Source: Flavobacteriaceae bacterium (lineage in GTDB: Bacteria > Bacteroidota > Bacteroidia > Flavobacteriales > Flavobacteriaceae). From it: a stretch of 5,726 bases of DNA. The notes below the pieces were generated by a model. The model saw only the letters and a program-made list of their open reading frames with translations. It was not told the DNA's origin and searched no databases. This document shows, in pieces, positions 1-5,726 of this stretch. The stretch is taken from positions 1-5,726 of the forward strand of contig JAHRWC010000033.1 in NCBI GenBank assembly GCA_019090365.1. The letters are read 5' to 3'. Both the position numbers and the translations under genes were made by a program. Positions within the stretch are counted from its first letter, which is position 1. Every line of letters begins with the position of its first letter.

Positions 1-450
1 CATAATACCAAAAACCCACGCTGGAATTGGTATTGGAATAAAAAACATATATAAACTCATTTCTGGACGTAATAAAATAGCAGAATATAAAATTCCAGTT
101 ACGGCTCCACTTGCACCAATGGCACTGTAATGATATTCATTTTTATGAAAAGCAAAAGACAATAAATTTCCTACTAGTAAACTCAACACATAAATTAATA
201 CAAATTTGAATACACCTAAATTTATAATGACAATATCTGCAAAGAAATAAAGCGTAAGCATATTAAACAATAAATGCGAATAATCTGCATGCAAAAACCC
301 CGAACTAAACATTCTAACTTGCTCACCACGATGGATTCCTGCAATATTAAATTTAAATTTTTCAAAAAAAGAAAAATCACTAAAACCCTTTAATGATATT
401 AAGACGTTTGCAACTATTATTACCAGGGTTGCAATATTCATATCTTGCAT
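1..450 (-). CDS. Rhomboid family intramembrane serine protease (partial; C-terminus beyond the left edge)
   Basis: A rhomboid protease cleaves transmembrane substrates inside the inner membrane with a Ser-His dyad. I translated the minus strand by hand from the ATG at 450; the frame stays open for 150 codons to the window edge. Residues 54-63 give the HxxxxHxxxN signature (H54, H59, N63), with the same spacing as GlpG of E. coli. Residues 112-115 give GASG, where S114 is the expected nucleophile. Hydrophobic stretches lie at about 6-20, 60-78, 80-100, 112-128 and from 131 onward. The catalytic His of a late membrane helix lies outside the window, so activity cannot be fully judged. A second in-frame ATG at 441 (Met4) is an equally possible start. 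The gene is divergent from the acyltransferase gene at 506. Family assignment is firm; the physiological substrate is unknown. Confidence 0.93.
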   Translation of the reverse strand, partial: MQDMNIATLVIIVANVLISLKGFSDFSFFEKFKFNIAGIHRGEQVRMFSSGFLHADYSHLLFNMLTLYFFADIVIINLGVFKFVLIYVLSLLVGNLLSFAFHKNEYHYSAIGASGAVTGILYSAILLRPEMSLYMFFIPIPIPAWVFGIM

Positions 451-462
451 AAAATATATATT

Positions 463-491
463 TAATTTTGCAATAAATTTAGTTAGTTTTG
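463..491 (+). promoter_or_regulatory. Candidate Bacteroidota -7 promoter elements upstream of the acyltransferase gene
   Basis: The 55-base gap between the divergent starts at 450 and 506 contains two exact matches to the Bacteroidota -7 consensus TAnnTTTG on the plus strand: TAATTTTG at 463-470 and TAGTTTTG at 484-491. Either could drive the gene at 506, giving a leader of roughly 30 or 10 bases. Neither has a -33 TTG at the usual spacing: the nearest upstream TTG copies are 15 and 13 bases away, against about 17-19 expected. The region is also very AT-rich, so chance matches are likely. I found no CAAAnnTA (the reverse complement) for the rhomboid direction. Confidence 0.3.
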
Positions 492-505
492 CTGTAAATT
501 AAACT

Positions 506-1396
506 ATGCAATTACTAATTTATATAATAGTGTATCCATTTTTATGGATTACTTCAATTCTACCAATGAAATTGCTGTATGGATTTTCTAGCCTATTATA
601 CTATCCTATGTATTATATCATTGGTTATCGTAAAAAAGTAGTTTTTGATAACTTACAAATAGTATTTCCTGAAAAAACTTCCGAAGAAAGAAAAGGTATT
701 GCAAAAAAGTTCTACCGCCATCTTTGCGACATGTTAGTAGAGTCGATAAAATCATTAACCATTTCTGAAAAAGAAATAGTGAGACGATTTACATTTACAA
801 ACATTGAAGAAATTAAAAAAATAGAAAAAGAGAATAAAAGTATCATCTTAATGTGCGCACATTATGCAAGTTGGGAATGGATTTTTATTATGCAAAAGTA
901 TTTAAATCACAAAGGATACGCTGTTTATAAACGTTTAGCTAACAAACATTTCGATCGTCTTGTAAAAAGAATCAGAGCAAAATATGATACGCATTTAATA
1001 ACAACAAAAGAGACGTTTAAAATCTTAACAAAATTGAAAGCTGAAAATGAATTAACCATCAATGGTTTTCTTTCAGATCAATCGCCTAAACTCACTAAAG
1101 CACACCATTGGAAAGAATTTATGGGAGTAAAAGTTCCTGTACATACAGGTGCAGAATTATTAGCTAAACGATTGGATATGGCGGTAGCATTTTTTCTAGT
1201 AAAAAAAGTAAAAAGAGGTCATTATGAAACTACTTTTACTACCATAACTCTACATCCAAATGAATATAAAGATTACGAACTTACAGATATATTCACTAAA
1301 GCTTTAGAGGAACACATTTTTGAAGCACCTGAGTTTTATTTATGGACGCACAAACGTTGGAAACATAGAAATAATATACCCGAACAGTTTCAATAA
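506..1396 (+). CDS. LpxL/HtrB-type lysophospholipid (lipid A) acyltransferase
   Basis: A 296-residue protein of the lipid A late acyltransferase family, which transfers an acyl chain from acyl-ACP to a lipid A precursor at the cytoplasmic face of the inner membrane. The N-terminus (about 2-40) is hydrophobic and should anchor it in the membrane. The catalytic HX4E motif is H119 to E124 (HYASWE). Other family blocks are DQSP at 191-194, the stretch from F205 through PVHTGAE (211-217), and the closing PEFYLWTHKRWK at 275-286. The length is normal for the family (about 290-310). The start is the first ATG of the frame and leads straight into the membrane anchor. Related Bacteroidota enzymes may instead acylate ornithine, glycine or other lipids, so the exact acceptor is uncertain and I give no symbol. 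Its stop is one base from the stop of the convergent class V enzyme gene. Confidence 0.9.
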   Translation: MQLLIYIIVYPFLWITSILPMKLLYGFSSLLYYPMYYIIGYRKKVVFDNLQIVFPEKTSEERKGIAKKFYRHLCDMLVESIKSLTISEKEIVRRFTFTNIEEIKKIEKENKSIILMCAHYASWEWIFIMQKYLNHKGYAVYKRLANKHFDRLVKRIRAKYDTHLITTKETFKILTKLKAENELTINGFLSDQSPKLTKAHHWKEFMGVKVPVHTGAELLAKRLDMAVAFFLVKKVKRGHYETTFTTITLHPNEYKDYELTDIFTKALEEHIFEAPEFYLWTHKRWKHRNNIPEQFQ

Positions 1397-1397
1397 A

Positions 1398-2894
1398 CTA
1401 AAGTTCAAACCAATTTTCTGAAATACAAATAGATGGATTTAGTTCTTCCGATTTATGAATATACTTACCATCTTTAGAAGTATATTCTTTCATCCATTCT
1501 TTATAGTTTTCTGAAAGCGCAATGATACTATTACAAACGTAAATTATTTCATCTGTTGTCGTTGTTGGATGAATTGAAAAGCGTACCCAGCCTGGTTTTA
1601 ATTCACAAGTACCATCTTCTAATTTACCTATAATTTCATTAGATTTTTGTTGATCAATCTGTAATAAATGATGTCCGTAAGTACCAGCACAACTGCATCC
1701 ACCTCTCGATTGAATACCAAAACGATCATTCAATATTTTGACAGCCAACTCATGATGTAAATCTCCAATAATTAAAGAAATCACACCCAATCGATGTTCA
1801 ATATGATCTGCTAAAATTGAGATATTAGGTTTATTTTTTAAGCTTTTAAAAATATACTCTACGATTTCTTCTTCACGTTGAAGCATATTTTTAATGCCCA
1901 TTTTCTCTTTCAACTTAACCGCTAGAGAAGTTTTTATTACTTGTAAAAAACCTGGTGTTCCTCCATCTTCTCGATCTTCAATATTATCTAAAAACTTATG
2001 GTCTCCCCAAGGTGTTGTCCAACTTACAGTACCTCCACCTGGATTATCTGGCACAGTATTATGATACAGTTTACTATCAAAAATAAGCACACCATTAGTT
2101 CCAGGTCCTCCTAAAAATTTATGAGGAGAAAAGAAAACAGCATCTAAATAAGCTTCTTCATCTTCAGGGTGCATATCAATTTCTACATAAGGTGCTGAAC
2201 AGGCAAAATCTACAAAACATAATCCGTCATGTTGATGCATTAATTTTGCAACTGCATGATAATCTGTTTTAATTCCTGTTACATTCGAACAAGAAGTTAC
2301 CGAAGCAATCTTAACTTCAGTGTCCTTGTATTTATTTAATAAAATTTCTAAATTTTCAAGACATAACATACCTTCATCATCACAAGGAATCACTTCAACA
2401 ATTGCAATTGTTTCAATCCAAGAAGTCTGATTACTATGATGTTCCATATGTGAAATAAACACAACAGGGCGATCTTTATCATTTATAGTAACTGAATCTT
2501 TTAAACCTTCAGGTACTTTTAATCCTAAAATACGTTGAAACTTATTTACAGCTCCAGTCATTCCTGTACCACAAGGTAAAAACACATCGTCAATACCAGC
2601 ATTTACATGGTTTTTAATAATTTTACGAGCCTTATGATATGCCTTTGTCATTAAAGTTCCACTATACGTAGTTTCAGTATGTGTATTTGCAACATAAGGA
2701 CCAAAATCATTCATCATCTTCTCTTCAATAGGTCTATAAAGCCTACCACTCGCTGTCCAATCAACATACACAATATCTTTTGTTCCATAAGGTGAAACAA
2801 AGGTTTGGTCGATTCCTAAAATATTTTGACGAAACGTTTCAAAATACGCTTCAAGTTCTGTTTTTTTGATTTCGATAGAAGTTGACATAGACAT
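1398..2894 (-). CDS. Class V aminotransferase-fold PLP enzyme, SufS/CsdA-like (putative cysteine desulfurase or lyase)
   Basis: A 498-residue fold-type I PLP enzyme of aminotransferase class V. The PLP-binding Lys is K259 in SPHK (256-259). D229 in FVDFACSAPY is the expected partner of the pyridine nitrogen. The MEHHSN block at 150-155 matches the SufS motif that carries the ring-stacking His, and R438 in the GWVRFS block fits the substrate-carboxylate Arg. The loop RGGCSCAG (397-404) aligns with the SufS catalytic loop RxGHHCA, placing C402 at the catalytic Cys, with an extra C400 beside it. It is about 90 residues longer than SufS, partly from inserts around 125-145 and 275-310 and partly from a C-terminal tail after about 455. 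It could be a cysteine desulfurase, a selenocysteine lyase or a C-S lyase; no suf or isc genes lie nearby. The start at 2894 follows an A-rich run; Met3 at 2888 is an alternative. It lies 12 bases downstream of glmM with no promoter visible in between, so co-transcription is likely. Confidence 0.88.
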   Translation of the reverse strand: MSMSTSIEIKKTELEAYFETFRQNILGIDQTFVSPYGTKDIVYVDWTASGRLYRPIEEKMMNDFGPYVANTHTETTYSGTLMTKAYHKARKIIKNHVNAGIDDVFLPCGTGMTGAVNKFQRILGLKVPEGLKDSVTINDKDRPVVFISHMEHHSNQTSWIETIAIVEVIPCDDEGMLCLENLEILLNKYKDTEVKIASVTSCSNVTGIKTDYHAVAKLMHQHDGLCFVDFACSAPYVEIDMHPEDEEAYLDAVFFSPHKFLGGPGTNGVLIFDSKLYHNTVPDNPGGGTVSWTTPWGDHKFLDNIEDREDGGTPGFLQVIKTSLAVKLKEKMGIKNMLQREEEIVEYIFKSLKNKPNISILADHIEHRLGVISLIIGDLHHELAVKILNDRFGIQSRGGCSCAGTYGHHLLQIDQQKSNEIIGKLEDGTCELKPGWVRFSIHPTTTTDEIIYVCNSIIALSENYKEWMKEYTSKDGKYIHKSEELNPSICISENWFEL

Positions 2895-2906
2895 TTTTTT
2901 TATTGA

Positions 2907-4295
2907 TTATGAATTAGCCATTTCATTTAATTCTGAAATAAAACGATCTGCTAATTTATCTGCAGTCTCTTGCGTTTTTGCTTCAGTATATATTCTAATA
3001 ATTGGTTCTGTATTCGATTTTCTTAAATGTACCCAATTTTCTGGGAAATCAATTTTCACACCATCGATTGTTGTAATTTCTTCTGAAGCATATTTCTCTT
3101 CCATAGCCTTCAAAATAGCATCAACATCTAAACTAGGTGTTAGTTGAATTTTTTTCTTACTCATAAAATAAGAAGGATATGTTTTCCGAAGTTGACTCAC
3201 TGAAGTATTTTGATCTGCTAAAAAACTTAAAAATAAAGCAATCCCAACTAAACTATCTCTTCCGTAATGCAATTCAGGATAAATAATTCCACCATTACCT
3301 TCACCTCCAATAACTGCATTTGTTGCCTTCATCATGGTTACAACATTTACTTCACCAACTGCGCTTGCTTTATAGGTTCTATTGTATTTTTCTGTAACAT
3401 CTCTTAATGCTCTAGAAGAAGACATATTTGAAACTGTATTTCCAGGGTTGTTTTGTAAAATATAATCTGCGACAGCTACTAACGTATATTCTTCACCAAA
3501 CATCTCCCCTTTTTCATCTACAAACGCTAGTCGATCCACGTCGGGATCAACCACAATACCAAAGTCAGCTCTTTCAGAAACTACTTTCTCCATTAAATCA
3601 GTTAAATGTTCTTTTAAAGGTTCTGGATTGTGAGGAAAATGACCAGTGGGTTCACAAAACAACTTTACAGGATGAACTCCTAATGCATCTAAAAGCATAG
3701 GAACCGCAATTCCTCCAGTTGAATTTACACCGTCAACCACTACTTTGAGTTTTGCATCCTTAATTGCTTGAACATTCACCAAAGGAAGGTTCATTATTTC
3801 TTCAATATGTAAATCGATATAAGCATCATTTGCAGTAATTTTTCCTAATGAATCAACATCAGAAAAGTTGATGTCATCACCTTCTGCTAAATCTAATATT
3901 TCTTGTCCTGCAGCTGCATCTAAAAATTCACCTTTTTCGTTTAGTAACTTTAAAGCATTCCATTGCTTCGGATTATGACTCGCAGTAAGAATAATACCTC
4001 CATCTGCATGTTCCATCGTCACAGCCATTTCTACTGTAGGTGTTGTTGATAAATCTAAATCTATTACATGAATTCCAAGTCCAACAAGCGTATTCATTAC
4101 CAATTGTTGAATCATTTCACCAGAGATTCTAGCATCACGTCCAACTACTACTCTATAATTTTCTTTTTCTCTTCTATTACGGATCCAAGCACCATATGCA
4201 GCAGCATACTTTACAGCGTCAATTGGTGTTAAGTTTTCTCCTTGCGAACCACCAATGGTTCCTCTAATTCCAGAAATGGACTTGATTAATGTCAT
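2907..4295 (-). CDS. glmM: Phosphoglucosamine mutase (alpha-D-phosphohexomutase family)
   Basis: A 462-residue cytoplasmic enzyme that should interconvert glucosamine 6-phosphate and glucosamine 1-phosphate, a step towards UDP-GlcNAc for peptidoglycan and lipid A. All four phosphohexomutase signatures are present: the N-terminal SGIRGT (8-13); the phosphoserine loop TASHNP (104-109, S106 being the phosphorylated residue); the metal-binding DPDVDR (250-255); the sugar-specificity loop GEGNGG (331-336); and the phosphate-binding RKSNTEP (425-431). The loop and phosphoserine motifs are closer to archaeal-type GlmM than to the E. coli type, so phosphomannomutase or phosphoglucomutase activity cannot be excluded from sequence. 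The length is full and no residue is missing. The start is set by the conserved MTLIKSISGIRG opening. It is the first gene of a likely two-gene unit with the class V enzyme and is divergent from acpH. Confidence 0.92.
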   Translation of the reverse strand: MTLIKSISGIRGTIGGSQGENLTPIDAVKYAAAYGAWIRNRREKENYRVVVGRDARISGEMIQQLVMNTLVGLGIHVIDLDLSTTPTVEMAVTMEHADGGIILTASHNPKQWNALKLLNEKGEFLDAAAGQEILDLAEGDDINFSDVDSLGKITANDAYIDLHIEEIMNLPLVNVQAIKDAKLKVVVDGVNSTGGIAVPMLLDALGVHPVKLFCEPTGHFPHNPEPLKEHLTDLMEKVVSERADFGIVVDPDVDRLAFVDEKGEMFGEEYTLVAVADYILQNNPGNTVSNMSSSRALRDVTEKYNRTYKASAVGEVNVVTMMKATNAVIGGEGNGGIIYPELHYGRDSLVGIALFLSFLADQNTSVSQLRKTYPSYFMSKKKIQLTPSLDVDAILKAMEEKYASEEITTIDGVKIDFPENWVHLRKSNTEPIIRIYTEAKTQETADKLADRFISELNEMANS

Positions 4296-4311
4296 AAATA
4301 GTAATTTTTCA

Positions 4312-4319
4312 CAAATATA
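4312..4319 (-). promoter_or_regulatory. Candidate Bacteroidota -7 element for glmM
   Basis: Read on the minus strand this is TATATTTG, an exact match to the TAnnTTTG -7 consensus of Bacteroidota primary sigma factors. It ends 16 bases before the glmM ATG at 4295, so transcription would begin with a leader of about 10 bases. The -33 box is not convincing: the nearest minus-strand TTTG (4330-4333) is only 10 bases upstream. It is the best promoter candidate in the divergent gap and would drive both glmM and the downstream class V gene. Confidence 0.4.
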
Positions 4320-4363
4320 CTTTTAAAATCAAAAACTTCCAGTACATTTTGTAAATTGTCAGA

Positions 4364-4963
4364 ATGAATTTTTTAGCGCATATTTATCTTTCAGGAAACG
4401 AAGAAGGAGTTATAATTGGCAACTTTATCGCTGATGGAATTAAAGGAAAAAAATACAAAAAGTATCCTTTGAGTATTCAAAAAGGAATTCTTTTACACAG
4501 AGGTATAGACAGCTATACAGATCAACATCCTACCGTTCGTTTAAGTACAAAAAAACTGCATGAAAACCATGGTCATTATAGCGGTGTTATCGTAGATATT
4601 TTATACGATCATTTTTTAGCAAAAAATTGGAAGCAATACCATCAAACTCCTCTAGATGAATATGTTGAAAATTTTTACGAATTGTTGAGAAACAGTTATG
4701 ACATCTTACCTGTACGCATTAAAAGAATGATGCCTTATATGATTTCTGATAATTGGTTACTTAGTTATGAATCTATTTCAGGTATAAGTACTATTCTCAA
4801 CCAGATGAGTAGAAGAACCAGAATCGATTCTAATATGAATTTTGCAGTGTATGAACTTGAAAAATATTATACAGAATTTGAAGAGGAATTCACATCCTTC
4901 TTTGAAGAACTAAAAGCCTTTTCAGATAATAAATTAGAAGAATTAAAACATTTAAAAATATAA
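4364..4963 (+). CDS. acpH: Acyl carrier protein phosphodiesterase (AcpH family)
   Basis: A 199-residue protein matching AcpH, the metal-dependent hydrolase that removes the 4'-phosphopantetheine arm from holo-ACP to give apo-ACP. AcpH is a non-canonical HD-type phosphodiesterase. Its family residues appear at the positions I recall for the E. coli protein: H6 in MNFLAH, D24 in GNFIAD, H45-R46, D49 and D53 in HRGIDSYTDQHP, D78, and D82-H83 in LYDHFL followed by W89. The C-terminal third (about 165-197) is rich in Glu and Lys and probably helical. The length fits the family (about 190-200), and the start is fixed by the conserved MNFLAH opening. It is divergent from glmM and two bases upstream of the gamma-glutamyltransferase gene, probably in one transcript. 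The biological role of ACP prosthetic group turnover is poorly understood even in E. coli, so the cellular role here is inference. Confidence 0.9.
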   Translation: MNFLAHIYLSGNEEGVIIGNFIADGIKGKKYKKYPLSIQKGILLHRGIDSYTDQHPTVRLSTKKLHENHGHYSGVIVDILYDHFLAKNWKQYHQTPLDEYVENFYELLRNSYDILPVRIKRMMPYMISDNWLLSYESISGISTILNQMSRRTRIDSNMNFAVYELEKYYTEFEEEFTSFFEELKAFSDNKLEELKHLKI

Positions 4964-4965
4964 AT

Positions 4966-5726
4966 ATGAGGTTATTTCTTATCCTTTTCAGTATTATATG
5001 TTTATCTGCATGTAAACAAAACAATCCAACTCCTGAAATCACTATAGCTGAACCTGTTAATGGACTTATTACTGAAAATGCTATGATAGTTTCTGCTACA
5101 AAAGAAGCTTCAAAAATTGGTTCAGATATATTGGCTAAAGGAGGTAATGCTTTTGATGCGATGGTCGCTACTGAAATGGCATTAGCTGTAACTTATCCAT
5201 ATGCTGGTAATCTTGGCGGAGGAGGATTTATGGTATATCGCACCCAATACAAAGAAATTGGAGCCTTAGATTTTAGAGAAAAAGCGCCTTTAGCGGCGAC
5301 TAGAGATATGTACTTGGATGAAAATGGTGAGGCTATTTCTGAAAAAAGTTCAATTGGCGGACTTGCTGTTGGAGTTCCTGGAACAATCGCAGGAATCTTT
5401 GCAGTCCATGAAAAGTTTGGATCATTACCAATGAATGAAATTTTAGAACCTGTAATTGAATTAGCAAGGAATGGTTATGCTGTAACTGAAAAAAAATCTG
5501 ACAGGTTAAAAAAATACAAAGAAATTATTGAAAAAGTAAATCAAGAGAGCTCTTTATATACAGAAAACTTTGCACTTGGAGATACCATAAAAAATATAGC
5601 TCTAGCAAATACTTTACAAAGAATTGCAGCCAATGGTAGGTCTGAATTTTACCAAGGTGAGACTGCTGAAAAGTTAGTAGATTTTATGAAATCTAAAGAG
5701 GGTATAATCACGTTGGAAGATCTTAA
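4966..5726 (+). CDS. ggt: Gamma-glutamyltransferase, predicted lipoprotein (partial; C-terminus beyond the right edge)
   Basis: The frame opens at ATG 4966, two bases after the acpH stop, and runs 253 codons to the window edge. Gamma-glutamyltransferases are Ntn hydrolases that hydrolyse or transfer the gamma-glutamyl group of glutathione and related peptides outside the cytoplasm. Family blocks seen are KGGNAFDAMVA (58-68), GNLGGGGFMVYR (81-92) and DFREKAP (102-108), in which R104 corresponds to the Arg that binds the gamma-glutamyl carboxylate, then ATRDMYLD (111-118) and GVPGT (136-140). Residues 1-15 form a short lipoprotein signal peptide with lipobox LSAC and the lipidated Cys at 16. 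The small subunit with the autoprocessing catalytic Thr lies outside the window, so maturation and activity cannot be checked. The natural substrate may not be glutathione, since many Bacteroidota are not known to make it. The tight spacing suggests translational coupling with acpH. Confidence 0.93.
   Translation, partial: MRLFLILFSIICLSACKQNNPTPEITIAEPVNGLITENAMIVSATKEASKIGSDILAKGGNAFDAMVATEMALAVTYPYAGNLGGGGFMVYRTQYKEIGALDFREKAPLAATRDMYLDENGEAISEKSSIGGLAVGVPGTIAGIFAVHEKFGSLPMNEILEPVIELARNGYAVTEKKSDRLKKYKEIIEKVNQESSLYTENFALGDTIKNIALANTLQRIAANGRSEFYQGETAEKLVDFMKSKEGIITLEDL

Noticed and set aside
445..511. TTGCAT (445-450) and ATGCAA (506-511) as an operator-like inverted repeat between the divergent genes
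   Set aside because: The two halves are simply the opposed start codons followed by CAA in each gene. Six bases at this distance is within chance.
2895..2906. A separate ribosome binding site or promoter for the class V enzyme gene
   Set aside because: The gap is an A-rich run on the coding strand with no Shine-Dalgarno sequence and no TAnnTTTG. That fits ordinary Bacteroidota start contexts, not a distinct signal.
2866..3147. 93-codon open frame on the plus strand
   Set aside because: It lies antisense to the end of glmM and the start of the class V gene. The product shows no recognised motif, while the opposite strand encodes well-conserved proteins.
3428..3700. 90-codon open frame on the plus strand
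   Set aside because: It is wholly antisense inside glmM, across the region encoding the metal-binding DPDVDR motif. Its product resembles no family I know, so it is a shadow of the conserved gene.
4343..4351. TACATTTTG as a -7 promoter element for acpH
   Set aside because: It has three bases rather than two between TA and TTTG and no -33 TTG at useful spacing. It is only a near match in AT-rich DNA, though acpH must have a promoter somewhere in this gap.

Overview
The window is AT-rich, densely coding DNA with the character of a member of the Bacteroidota, most likely the family Flavobacteriaceae. The grounds are low GC, A-rich start contexts without Shine-Dalgarno sequences, matches to the Bacteroidota -7 promoter element (TAnnTTTG), and protein sequences of flavobacterial flavour. 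Genus is not claimed. It holds six protein genes, two of them cut by the window edges. No RNA gene, mobile element, CRISPR array or long repeat was found, and no gene-free stretch is longer than about 70 bases.

Layout: (1) 1-450, minus: a rhomboid intramembrane serine protease, N-terminal 150 residues only. (2) 451-505: a short divergent intergenic region. (3) 506-1396, plus: an LpxL/HtrB-type lysophospholipid (lipid A) acyltransferase. Its stop lies one base from the stop of the next, convergent gene. (4) 1398-2894, minus: a 498-residue class V PLP enzyme related to cysteine desulfurases of the SufS/CsdA type, with an unusual two-cysteine active-site loop. (5) 2907-4295, minus: a phosphohexomutase, very likely GlmM, 12 bases upstream of gene 4 and probably co-transcribed with it. 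(6) 4296-4363: a divergent intergenic region with a good -7 element for the glmM direction. (7) 4364-4963, plus: an AcpH-type acyl carrier protein phosphodiesterase. (8) 4966-5726 and onward, plus: a lipoprotein gamma-glutamyltransferase, N-terminal 253 residues only, two bases after gene 7.

Several genes serve the cell envelope. GlmM feeds the UDP-GlcNAc supply for peptidoglycan and lipid A. The acyltransferase finishes lipid A or a related lipid. AcpH acts on the acyl carrier protein that supplies acyl chains. The rhomboid and gamma-glutamyltransferase act in or beyond the inner membrane. This is mostly a housekeeping neighbourhood and I see no clear new system. The least understood element is the SufS-like enzyme paired with glmM. 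Its sulfur or amino-acid substrate cannot be read from the sequence.
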